Source: an uncultured Gammaproteobacteria bacterium
GTDB lineage: Bacteria; Pseudomonadota; Gammaproteobacteria; Rariloculales; Rariloculaceae
Reading direction: 5' to 3'
DNA: 20,341 nt
Assembly (NCBI GenBank): GCA_946887385.1
Contig: CAMPKU010000050.1
Location: forward strand, 1-20,341
The notes under the pieces are model-generated. The model was not told the DNA's origin. It was given only the letters and a program-made list of their open reading frames with translations, and made no database searches. Positions 6,462 to 13,166 of this stretch are shown here, one piece after another (position 1 is the stretch's first letter; the number at the start of each line of letters is the position of its first letter). Made by a program: the position numbers and the translations under genes.

Positions 6462-8332
6462 GAGCCGCCCTGCGCCCCGAGCTCGGCCAACAGCTCGTTG
6501 AGCCGCACCACGAATGCGGCCGGATCCTCGAGCGTGCGGCCCTCGGCGAGCACGGCCTGCTCGAACAGCAACAACGCGAGCCGCTCGAACCGCTTCGGAT
6601 CGGACTCGGCGTCCAAACGGCGCACGAGCGCGTGCTCGGGATTCAGCTCGAGACTCGGGATCGCGGCTGGAGCTTCGTGACCGGCCGCCGCGAGCAGCTC
6701 GCGCATTTGATAGCCGAGGTCGTGCTCGCTGAGCACGAGGCATGCGGCCGACTGGCGCAAGCGCTCGCCGACTCGCACCTCATCGACGCGCTCGCGCAGC
6801 ACCTGTTTCACGCGCTTCAGCAAGGCTTGACGCTCCCGATCTTCGGGCTTGACCTTGGGCCCGGCGCCGGCCGCGGGGGCCAAGTTCAACGCACCACGGC
6901 GCACGTCTTTCAGCGGCTTGCCGCCGTACTCGGTGAGATGCTGCATCACCCATTCGTCGAGCCGGTCCGCCAGCAGCAGCACCTCGATGCCGCGCTCGTC
7001 GAACGCTTCCAGGTGCGGGCTGCTTCTCGCTGTAGTGGGCGATTCGGCTACGAGAAAGTAGATCGCGTCCTGCTCGGGCTTCATGTCGCGAACGTAGTCA
7101 TCGAGGCTGCGTACTTGATCGGTGCCGGCGGTCTTCGTGGTGGCAAAGCGCACGAGTTTCGCGAGCCGGTCACGGTTCGCGGCATCCTCCACCAGTCCTT
7201 CTTTCAGCAGCGGACCGAACGAGCTCCAAAATTTCGCGTACTTCTCGGCGTCTTCGGCGAGGCGGTCGAGCATGTCGAGCACGCGGCGCGTCAGCGCCGC
7301 ACGCATTGCACCGACGGCTTCGTCCTGCTGGAGCAGCTCCCGCGACACATTGAGCGCGAGCTCGCTGGAATCCACCACTCCGCGAATGAAACGCATATAC
7401 AGAGGCAGAAACTGCGTGGCTTGGTCCGTAATGAACACGCGTTGCACGTAGAGCTTCACGCCCTTCGGGGACTCGCGGTTCCACAGATCGAACGGCACCG
7501 TGGCGGGCACGTATAGCAAGCTCGTGTACTCGCGCTTGCCTTCGACGCGGTTGTGGCTCCAGGTGAGCGGATCTTCGCTGTCGTGCGCCAGGGTCTTGTA
7601 GAACTCGATGTACTCCTGATCTTTAATCTCGCTGCGCGGCCGCGTCCACAGCGCTTTGGCGCGGTTCACCATTTCCTCCGGCTCGGCACCGGCCGCCAGC
7701 CGCACGGGAAACGCGATGTGGTCGGAGTACTTGCGAATGAGCGCCGTCAAACGCTCGGGCCTAAGGAACTCGTCGGCGTCGGCCTTGAGCTTCAGCTGCA
7801 CCGTCGTGCCGCGCTGCTCGCGCGTAACGGTGTCCACGCGGTATTCGCCCTGCCCGTCCGACACCCACGACACGCCTTGATCCGCGGCTGCGTCCGCCCG
7901 GCGCGTGAGCACGGTAACCTCCTCGGCCACGATGAACGCCGAGTAGAAGCCCACGCCGAATTGACCGATCAGCTGCGCGTCTTTGCGCTGGTCTCCCGTG
8001 AGCCGCTCCAGAAACTGGCCCGTGCCTGAGCGCGCGATAGTGCCGAGGTGATCGATCACTTCATCGCGGCTCATGCCGATTCCGTTGTCGGTGACGCTCA
8101 AGGTGCGGCGATCGGGATCGACGGTGACTCGAATGACGAGGTCGGGCTCGCTCGCCAGCAACTCCGGCCGCGCCAAACTTTCGAACCGCAAGCGGTCGTT
8201 GGCATCCGAAGCGTTGGAGATCAGCTCGCGCAAGAAGATCTCGCGCTCGCTGTACAGCGAGTGCACCATGAGGTGCAGGAGCTGCTTGATCTCGGCCTGA
8301 AACGCGAAAGTGGACGGCCCGCTTCCTTCCAT
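6458..8332 (-). CDS. htpG: Hsp90-family molecular chaperone HtpG
   Basis: This 624-aa protein is bacterial Hsp90, a homodimeric ATP-dependent chaperone of the cytoplasm. The N-terminal ATPase domain shows the catalytic Glu36 and Asn40 (FLRELISNASD), the nucleotide-binding DNGIGM (82-87), the ATP-lid STARSGTGQF-type segment (IARSGTGQF, 99-107) and GQFGVGFYSAF (123-133). The middle and C-terminal domains are complete (DLPLNVSRE-type element read here as ELALNVSRELLQQD). Length agrees with the E. coli protein (624 aa). A sigma-32-type promoter lies just upstream (8372-8397). The ATG follows a G-rich stretch rather than a clean ribosome site. Its stop overlaps the start of a hydrolase, so the heat-shock signal probably extends downstream. 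Confidence 0.98.
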   Translation of the reverse strand: MEGSGPSTFAFQAEIKQLLHLMVHSLYSEREIFLRELISNASDANDRLRFESLARPELLASEPDLVIRVTVDPDRRTLSVTDNGIGMSRDEVIDHLGTIARSGTGQFLERLTGDQRKDAQLIGQFGVGFYSAFIVAEEVTVLTRRADAAADQGVSWVSDGQGEYRVDTVTREQRGTTVQLKLKADADEFLRPERLTALIRKYSDHIAFPVRLAAGAEPEEMVNRAKALWTRPRSEIKDQEYIEFYKTLAHDSEDPLTWSHNRVEGKREYTSLLYVPATVPFDLWNRESPKGVKLYVQRVFITDQATQFLPLYMRFIRGVVDSSELALNVSRELLQQDEAVGAMRAALTRRVLDMLDRLAEDAEKYAKFWSSFGPLLKEGLVEDAANRDRLAKLVRFATTKTAGTDQVRSLDDYVRDMKPEQDAIYFLVAESPTTARSSPHLEAFDERGIEVLLLADRLDEWVMQHLTEYGGKPLKDVRRGALNLAPAAGAGPKVKPEDRERQALLKRVKQVLRERVDEVRVGERLRQSAACLVLSEHDLGYQMRELLAAAGHEAPAAIPSLELNPEHALVRRLDAESDPKRFERLALLLFEQAVLAEGRTLEDPAAFVVRLNELLAELGAQGGS

Positions 8333-8371
8333 TGGCCCCCCGGGACGAATGCTCTTGGGATGGGCGCTAGG

Positions 8372-8397
8372 TTAGGGGCTGAGCGTTTTTTTTCAAG
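8372..8397 (-). promoter_or_regulatory. Sigma-32-type heat-shock promoter of htpG
   Basis: On the minus strand the -35 is CTTGAAA (8391-8397), a perfect match to the E. coli sigma-32 -35 consensus. After 12 bases it is followed by CCCCTAA (8372-8378), which matches the CCCC start of the CCCCATNT -10 element. The spacing is within the sigma-32 range. A transcript would begin about 30-40 bases before the htpG ATG. E. coli htpG is a known sigma-32 gene. The -35 contains the TGA stop codon of the preceding 88-aa gene, so the promoter is embedded in the end of that gene. Confidence 0.7.
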
Positions 8398-8659
8398 CGG
8401 CCGAAGGAGATCCTCTGCTCTCGCGGTAATAGACCATGCGGAGCGCAGCGCCGAGGAACCACGCTGCAACACTGGCCGCCGCCACGCCGGAGAACACGGG
8501 CGCCCACTGCGTTGCGATGGCGGCCAGCTCGGAGGCGGCCAACGCCAGCGAAGCCGCGAGGCCTATTCGCAACACTCCGCGCCGCAAACGCTCCCACCCA
8601 AGCGCCGCCAAGAAGAAGGCGTCGTCCAGATCATCGAGCCATAGCAATACGACTTCCAT
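8393..8659 (-). CDS. Small two-helix membrane protein, unknown function
   Basis: This is an 88-aa protein with a cytosolic-looking acidic N-terminus (MEVVLLWLDDLDDAFF), a WERLRR basic turn, and two hydrophobic alanine-rich helices (about 29-49 and 52-74) followed by a basic RMVYYRESR tail, so two membrane spans are likely. I do not recognise the family. The frame stays open to 8800, but the ATG at 8659 is chosen because AAGGA (8670-8674) lies ten bases upstream and the protein sense begins there. It follows the 59-aa ORF after 20 bases and precedes htpG in the same direction, so a small-gene pair feeds into htpG. Real coding is likely from the composition and the ribosome site, but no homologue is named. 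Confidence 0.62.
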   Translation of the reverse strand: MEVVLLWLDDLDDAFFLAALGWERLRRGVLRIGLAASLALAASELAAIATQWAPVFSGVAAASVAAWFLGAALRMVYYRESRGSPSAA

Positions 8660-8679
8660 GCCGTCGGAATCCTTTCCGC

Positions 8680-8859
8680 TTAACGGCGAGCGCCGTCGAT
8701 CATCACCAGCGACACGCGCCGCGGCCGGGACGGCGGAGCGGTCTCGCGCTGCTCGTCTTCCTTGTGGCGACGCGCCGCCTCGATCGCCAAAGCGATCCAT
8801 TCGAGGCTGCAGATGCTATTCTTATCGGGGGAGTGCTCGCCGTGATCTTTTGCTTCCAT
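8680..8859 (-). CDS. Hypothetical 59-aa small protein
   Basis: This ORF of 59 codons (ATG at 8859, TAA at 8680-8682) begins MEAKDHGEHSPDK, has a probable amphipathic helix (SLEWIALAIEAARRHKEDE) and a basic end (SRPRRVSLVMIDGARR). Codon choice has the high-GC third positions of its neighbours, and an in-frame TAG upstream bounds the frame. The stop lies 20 bases before the 88-aa gene, whose ribosome site sits in the gap, so the two look like an operon. There is no strong ribosome site before its own ATG. I recognise no family. The case for coding is compositional and positional, not homology-based. Confidence 0.5.
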   Translation of the reverse strand: MEAKDHGEHSPDKNSICSLEWIALAIEAARRHKEDEQRETAPPSRPRRVSLVMIDGARR

Positions 8860-8895
8860 TGCTACAAGATCTGCGCTGTGACGAATGAACTATAA

Positions 8896-9003
8896 CGAGC
8901 GGCACGCCGAGCGGCTGTGAAAGTGCTCTCAAGAAATCACGCGCGCGTAACAAGCGTTTTACTTATTGCACGACGCGTGTCCGAGCGCTCGAGCTAGAGC
9001 AAC
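8896..9003 (+). other. Intergenic region between the small-gene pair and parA
   Basis: This 108-base non-coding stretch separates the minus-strand 59-aa ORF from the plus-strand parA. It must hold divergent promoters. A TATAGT (minus strand, 8889-8894) is a possible -10 for the small ORFs, but no -35 is convincing. It includes an A/T-richer patch (8958-8975). I see no ribosome site stronger than GAG before parA, and no repeat resembling a ParB parS site. Confidence 0.3.
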
Positions 9004-9792
9004 ATGCAAAGGATCGTCGTTCTCAATCCCAAAGGCGGCTCCGGGAAGACCACGATCGCGAGCAATCTCGCGGCGTGCTTCGCGGCAGGCGGCGAACGCC
9101 CCGTGCTGATGGACCTCGACCCGCAGGGCTCCAGCACCCGTTGGTTGCGCAAGCGCCCCGACGACGCCGCGCCGATTCACGGCATCGCGGCCTTCGAGCG
9201 CTCGGCAGCCGTCACGCGGAGCTGGCAGATGCGAATCCCGCCGGACTGCCGCACCGTGATCATCGATACGCCGGCTGCCGTCGATCCGCACACGCTGCCG
9301 GACTTGACGCGCGGGGCCGACGCCGTGCTCGTGCCTGTCATGCCGTCGGAAATCGATATTCACGCGACGGCCAAATGCATTGCCGATCTGTTGCTCGTGG
9401 CGAAGATCCATCGCTCCGAGAGGCGTATCGGCATCATCGCGAATCGCGTGCGCGGTAACACTCGGGTCTGGCACTCGCTGACACGATTCCTGTCGAGCCT
9501 AGACATTCCGTTGATCGCCACACTGCGCGACACGCAGAACTACGTGCGGTCCGCGGAGATCGGCATAGGCTTGAGCGAGATGCCGCGTTGGCAGGTGCAA
9601 CAGGATTTGCCGCAATGGCAAGCAATGCTTTCGTGGCTGGCCGCTCGGCGGCGCGCCACCGCGGCAAACGGGTTATCGCGAGGTCCTTGGGCGGGACTGG
9701 AACGCTCGGGACCTGGAACCGACTCTGCGAAGGCTACGCCGCTCGCGGCCTTGGCCGCGCCGTCGGATCGGGACTTGGACGCCTCGGCTTAG
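9004..9792 (+). CDS. Orphan ParA/MinD-family ATPase
   Basis: This 262-aa protein is a deviant-Walker ATPase of the ParA group. The Walker A motif is KGGSGKTT (10-17), carrying the signature lysine K10 needed for the ATP-bound dimer sandwich and K15 of the P-loop. LMDLDPQGSS (35-44) and IIDTPAAVD (86-94) are the switch/Walker regions, with LVPVMPSEID (109-118) and GIIANRVRG (143-151) further family marks. No ParB, parS, MinE or MinC gene lies next to it, so it is an orphan that may position a cellular cargo (chromosome, chemotaxis cluster, pilus or other complex). Residues about 216-262 form a low-complexity A/G/R/S/P-rich tail after the fold. The gene ends tail to tail with the 73-aa gene, the stop codons overlapping by three bases. 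Cargo and function are inferred only. Confidence 0.88.
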   Translation: MQRIVVLNPKGGSGKTTIASNLAACFAAGGERPVLMDLDPQGSSTRWLRKRPDDAAPIHGIAAFERSAAVTRSWQMRIPPDCRTVIIDTPAAVDPHTLPDLTRGADAVLVPVMPSEIDIHATAKCIADLLLVAKIHRSERRIGIIANRVRGNTRVWHSLTRFLSSLDIPLIATLRDTQNYVRSAEIGIGLSEMPRWQVQQDLPQWQAMLSWLAARRRATAANGLSRGPWAGLERSGPGTDSAKATPLAALAAPSDRDLDASA

Positions 9793-10010
9793 CCGTCCTT
9801 CCAAGACTGGCGCACTTTATCCGCCCACGTGTGGTAGCCGCGCCAGCTGTAGATCGAGTGATCGAGCGGCGTGCGTTCCCCCGTCGACTTCGTGCTGACA
9901 CGCGACAACCACTTTCGGTAGGCGTCCCAACCATGCTGCTCGCTGCCGGCGCGATGCTCGTCTGCACCTTGCAAGGGCGGGCGGAACTGATGCGGTTTGT
10001 TGTCGCTCAT
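9789..10010 (-). CDS. Hypothetical 73-aa soluble protein
   Basis: This small acidic-to-basic, glutamine/arginine-containing protein has no signal peptide or membrane segment. The N-terminal third is polar (SDNKPHQFRPPLQGADEH); the C-terminal half contains aromatic residues (WDAYRKWLSRVS, then LDHSIYSWRGYHTWADKVRQSW), which suggests a folded or partner-binding tryptophan-rich segment. I do not recognise a family. The ATG has AAGGA only at 13 bases, so translation may be weak. It follows ppnN by 143 bases on the same strand, and its stop overlaps the parA stop from the other side. The conserved-looking aromatic C-terminus is the main reason to consider it real. Confidence 0.55.
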   Translation of the reverse strand: MSDNKPHQFRPPLQGADEHRAGSEQHGWDAYRKWLSRVSTKSTGERTPLDHSIYSWRGYHTWADKVRQSWKDG

Positions 10011-10153
10011 GGTCTGCTGACAGTCCTTGTCAAGAGATGTGCGAAGGGTACTGCGCGACGCGGGTCGCGCCGAGGAACCAAGTCACAACCGCAGGCTGCG
10101 GCGCGCAGCGTTTGACGATAATGACGTGCGTGAGCGCCGTCAGCGCTCGGCCG
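10011..10153. other. Intergenic region between ppnN and the 73-aa gene
   Basis: This stretch of 143 bases has no supported gene. It contains a TTGACA on the minus strand (10028-10033), too close to the start codon to serve as its -35, and no T-tailed terminator. Candidate frames here are antisense or out-of-frame extensions of ppnN. Confidence 0.4.
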
Positions 10154-11512
10154 TCAGGCCACGATCCGATAGCACGGCACGTAGGCGCTCGGGTCCGACA
10201 GACGCATGCGCCGCTCGGTGACGAAGTCTTCAAGAAGCTTGCCGAGCGCCGCAATGATCTTCGGATCGCCGCGCAGCTCGAACGGCCCGTATTTTTCGAC
10301 GCGTGCGATGCCGGCCTCGCGAACGTTGCCGGCCACTATTCCCGAGAACGCGCGGCGCAAATTGACCGCCAAGTTATGCGCCGGCTGGTCGCGATGCAGC
10401 TCGAGCGCGCGCATCGACTCGTGCGTGGCCTCGAACGGTTTCTGAAACTCGAGCCCGATGTCGAGCGCCCAGTTGAAGAAGTACGCGTTGTCGGCCGCGG
10501 CGCGCCGATCGCGCACTTCGGTGAGCCCGCGCGTCACTTCGGCAGCCACGGCTCCGGGATCGCCGAGGATAACTTTGTACCGCTGCTGCGCCACCGGTCC
10601 GAGCGTTGCGCCGATGAACGCGTGCAACCGTTCGAAGTAGTGCCTGCTCGTCGAAGGCCCCGTGAAAACCACCGGGAGCGCCTCGTCGGCGTTCACAGGG
10701 CTCAGCAGTATGCCGAGCAAGTACAGCACCTCTTCGGCCGTGCCTACGCCGCCGGGGAACACGACGATGGCATGAGCCATGCGCACGAATGTTTCGAGGC
10801 GCTTCTCCATGTCGGGCAGGATCACGAGCTCGTTGACGATGGGATTCGGCGACTCGGCCGCGATGATCGTGGGCTCCGTAAGCCCCAAATATCGCCCGTT
10901 GTGGATACGCTGCTTCGCATGGCCCACGGTGGCGCCCTTCATGGGCCCTTTCATGGCCCCGGCGCCGCAACCGGTGCAAATGTCGAGGCCTTGGAGCCCC
11001 AGCGCGTAACCCACCACCTTGGTGTAGTCGTATTCCTCCCGCTCGATCGCGTGGCCGCCCCAACACACCACCAGCCGCGGCTCCTCGTGAGCACGCAAGA
11101 CCCGGGCGTTGCGCAGAACGTGGAACACGGCGTCGGTGATGCCCTCCGAGCTGTTCAGATCGAACCGCGGGTTGTTCAGCACGTCGTCGTGCGCGTAGAG
11201 CAGATCGCGAAGCACGGAGAAAAGATGCTCGCGGATGCCGCGAATCATCTCGGTGCCCACGAAAGCGATATCGGGGGCGTTGTGGAGCTCGAGGGCGATG
11301 CCGCCTTCGTATTGCACCACGGCGATTCGGAAGCGCTCGTGCCGGCTCAAAATCTTGCGCACGTCGTCGTCGGACGCGCCCGAGTTCAGCACGGCGAGCG
11401 AGCACTGCCGCCACAGCTCGTAGAGGCCGCCCTCGCCGGCGTCGCGCAGCAGGCTCGTCTCGACGCGAGAAAGAATTTCGAGACTGCCCTCTGGGGCTAT
11501 CACGGCGTCCAT
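10154..11512 (-). CDS. ppnN: Nucleotide 5'-monophosphate nucleosidase PpnN (LOG family)
   Basis: This 452-aa protein matches E. coli PpnN (YgdH, 454 aa) along its whole length. PpnN cleaves the N-glycosidic bond of purine and pyrimidine monophosphates to base and ribose 5-phosphate, and in E. coli is activated by (p)ppGpp. The central Rossmann LOG domain has CWGGHAI (150-156), ICTGCGAGAMKGPMKGA (178-194), EPNIVNEL-type ESPNPIVNEL (220-229) and the signature FPGGVGTAEE (252-261). The N-terminal domain (QCSLAVLNSG) and the C-terminal domain (RRAFSGIVAGNVREAGI, then CYRIVA end) are also present. The ATG at 11512 gives the family start (APEGSLEILS). It lies 28 bases after an L,D-transpeptidase gene on the same strand and is probably co-transcribed. 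Confidence 0.96.
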   Translation of the reverse strand: MDAVIAPEGSLEILSRVETSLLRDAGEGGLYELWRQCSLAVLNSGASDDDVRKILSRHERFRIAVVQYEGGIALELHNAPDIAFVGTEMIRGIREHLFSVLRDLLYAHDDVLNNPRFDLNSSEGITDAVFHVLRNARVLRAHEEPRLVVCWGGHAIEREEYDYTKVVGYALGLQGLDICTGCGAGAMKGPMKGATVGHAKQRIHNGRYLGLTEPTIIAAESPNPIVNELVILPDMEKRLETFVRMAHAIVVFPGGVGTAEEVLYLLGILLSPVNADEALPVVFTGPSTSRHYFERLHAFIGATLGPVAQQRYKVILGDPGAVAAEVTRGLTEVRDRRAAADNAYFFNWALDIGLEFQKPFEATHESMRALELHRDQPAHNLAVNLRRAFSGIVAGNVREAGIARVEKYGPFELRGDPKIIAALGKLLEDFVTERRMRLSDPSAYVPCYRIVA

Positions 11513-11540
11513 GGCGTGAAACTCTGCTGCGCCGGCGCGG

Positions 11541-12062
11541 TTAAGGGCGAATCTCGATGGGCGTCGATTCGCGCGTCATGAGCCAGATATCGATCATGTC
11601 GGAGTTGCTAACCGCAATGCAGCCGTCGGTCCAATCCGTATCCTGGTAGCGGCGCAGGTCGTAGCGCGGCTCGTTGGGCCAGCCGTGGATCATGATTTGC
11701 CCGCCGGGGTCCACGCCCTGCGCCCGCGCGCGCGCTCGATCCGCGTCGTTGGGATAGGACACCTGAATCGAAAGAAAGTAGTCGCTGTTGGTGTTGCGAG
11801 CGTCGAGAAGGTACTTACCTTCCGGCGTTCGAAAGTCCCCCTCGCGCTGCTTCGGGCCCGTGGGCACGAGCCCCAGCGAAACATCGAACTCGCGTAAGAC
11901 CCGGCCCGCCTGGTACAGGTAGAGCTTACGATCCGATTTGTCGACGACGACGTAGTCGGCGCGAGGAAGGCCGGCGGCAACGCTGGTTCGTTCTTCCGCC
12001 GCCGCGCTGCCGAGCAGGCTTGCAATGCCAAAAACGGTGAAGAGTGCGCGGAATCCGATCAT
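11541..12062 (-). CDS. L,D-transpeptidase (YkuD domain) with signal peptide
   Basis: This 173-aa periplasmic protein has a signal peptide at residues 1-22 (MIGFRALFTVFGIASLLGSAAA). The YkuD domain follows: VVVDKSDRKLYLYQAG start, GDFRTPEGKY, catalytic-side His126 in IMIHGWPN and active Cys148 in DWTDGCIAVSNSD. The DWTDGCIAV form is characteristic of the YafK/ErfK-like branch. Known functions of these enzymes are 3-3 peptidoglycan cross-linking, anchoring of lipoproteins to peptidoglycan, or its reversal; the exact reaction here is not determinable. No LysM domain is present. It sits between htpX and ppnN on the same strand, 87 bases after htpX. The ribosome site is weak. Confidence 0.92.
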   Translation of the reverse strand: MIGFRALFTVFGIASLLGSAAAEERTSVAAGLPRADYVVVDKSDRKLYLYQAGRVLREFDVSLGLVPTGPKQREGDFRTPEGKYLLDARNTNSDYFLSIQVSYPNDADRARARAQGVDPGGQIMIHGWPNEPRYDLRRYQDTDWTDGCIAVSNSDMIDIWLMTRESTPIEIRP

Positions 12063-12120
12063 CCGCGAGACTCTAGATCAATCGGTCGAAAAATAGCAAC
12101 GAACGGCGTCCTAAGTCCGC

Positions 12121-12135
12121 GCGCGCTCGGCGCGC
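12121..12135 (-). other. GC hairpin in the htpX-ldt gap
   Basis: GCGCGC-TCG-GCGCGC forms a 6-bp stem with a 3-nt loop in the 87 bases between htpX and the L,D-transpeptidase gene. There is no T-run directly after the stem in the minus direction, so a terminator is not supported; an mRNA-stability or attenuation role is possible. Confidence 0.25.
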
Positions 12136-12149
12136 TACATCCGGCGCCC

Positions 12150-13034
12150 TCAGCTTGCTCGCTGCAACGCCGCGATGCGCTCCTCGAGCGGCGGGTGCGA
12201 CATGAACAGCCGCCCGAACCGGCCTACTCCACCGCCCGAAATACCGAACGCGCGCATCGCCTCCGGCAGCTGCGCAGGTTGCGACGAGCGCTTCAGCCCC
12301 TCGAGCGCACGAATCATCGACTCCCGCCCCGCGAGCTTGGCGCCGCCGGCGTCGGCTCGGAACTCACGCTGCCGCGAGAACCACATCACGATCATGCTCG
12401 CCAGGATGCCAAGCAGGATCTGAGCCACGAGGCTTGCGATGAAGAACCCAGGCCCGACACCGCGTTCGTTGCGCAGCAGCACACGATCGACGACGAAGCC
12501 CACCACGCGCGACAGGAAAATCACGAACGTGTTCACCACGCCTTGGAGCAGCGTGAGCGTCACCATGTCGCCGTTCGCGACGTGGCTCACTTCGTGGCCG
12601 AGCACCGCTTCCACTTCGCGCTCGGAAAGCCGCGACAACAGTCCCGTGCTCACGGCCACGAGCGCATTGTTGCGCGTAGGCCCCGTGGCGAAGGCGTTCA
12701 CGTCGGGCGAATCGTAGATGGCCACCTCGGGCCGGCGAATGCCGGCTGCATCGGCCTGCCGGTGCACGGTGTTCAGCAGCCAGCTCTCGGCAGCGTTGCG
12801 CGGAGTGCCAATGACGCGCGCGCGCGTCGACATCTTCGCGATCCATTTCGACATCGCCAAAGAGATGAACGCGCCCGAGAAGCCGATCACCGCGGAGAAC
12901 ACGAGCAAGGCGCCGAGATCGAGATCGCGGCCGTTTTGCGCCAAGATGCTTTCCACGCCCAAGACGTTGAGCACCACGTAAATCACGGCCAGCACGGCCA
13001 CGTTGGTCGCGACGAACAAAGCGATGCGCTTCAT
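12150..13034 (-). CDS. htpX: Membrane zinc metalloprotease HtpX
   Basis: This 294-aa inner-membrane zinc protease takes part in quality control of misfolded membrane proteins. There are two N-terminal membrane helices (about 4-25 and 40-60) and two more after the active site (about 160-185 and 196-219). The metal site is HEVSH (147-151) with the third ligand Glu224 in [31 protein letters not shown] and [12 protein letters not shown] are further family signatures. Length matches E. coli HtpX (293 aa). The ATG has GGAG six bases upstream (13041-13044). A sigma-32-like promoter lies upstream (13072-13100). It heads the minus-strand run htpX-ldt-ppnN. Confidence 0.97.
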   Translation of the reverse strand: MKRIALFVATNVAVLAVIYVVLNVLGVESILAQNGRDLDLGALLVFSAVIGFSGAFISLAMSKWIAKMSTRARVIGTPRNAAESWLLNTVHRQADAAGIRRPEVAIYDSPDVNAFATGPTRNNALVAVSTGLLSRLSEREVEAVLGHEVSHVANGDMVTLTLLQGVVNTFVIFLSRVVGFVVDRVLLRNERGVGPGFFIASLVAQILLGILASMIVMWFSRQREFRADAGGAKLAGRESMIRALEGLKRSSQPAQLPEAMRAFGISGGGVGRFGRLFMSHPPLEERIAALQRAS

Positions 13035-13071
13035 CTGGCTCTCCGTTACGCAGTCAACCGCAATGGCGCCG

Positions 13072-13100
13072 ACATGGTGGCGCCCGCCCTTAGTATCAAG
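13072..13100 (-). promoter_or_regulatory. Sigma-32-type heat-shock promoter of htpX
   Basis: On the minus strand, CTTGATA (13094-13100) matches six of seven bases of the sigma-32 -35 CTTGAAA. After a 14-base spacer comes CACCATGT (13072-13079), seven of eight bases of CCCCATNT. A transcript would start near 13065, giving a leader of about 30 bases with the htpX ribosome site in it. E. coli htpX is heat inducible, which fits. Confidence 0.68.
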
Positions 13101-13166
13101 CGGCCCGTGCGGCGCTTGCTGCTAAGATCAACTCAAGTTTTCTGACCCCGGTGCCTTTCCCGGAAC

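Noticed and set aside
6362..7516. A 384-aa plus-strand open frame
   Set aside because: Antisense to htpG and the hydrolase; no ribosome site or motif.
10037..11581. A 514-aa plus-strand open frame
   Set aside because: It is antisense to ppnN, which matches E. coli PpnN end to end; the frame is low-complexity, rich in H, R and V, typical of GC-rich antisense shadows.
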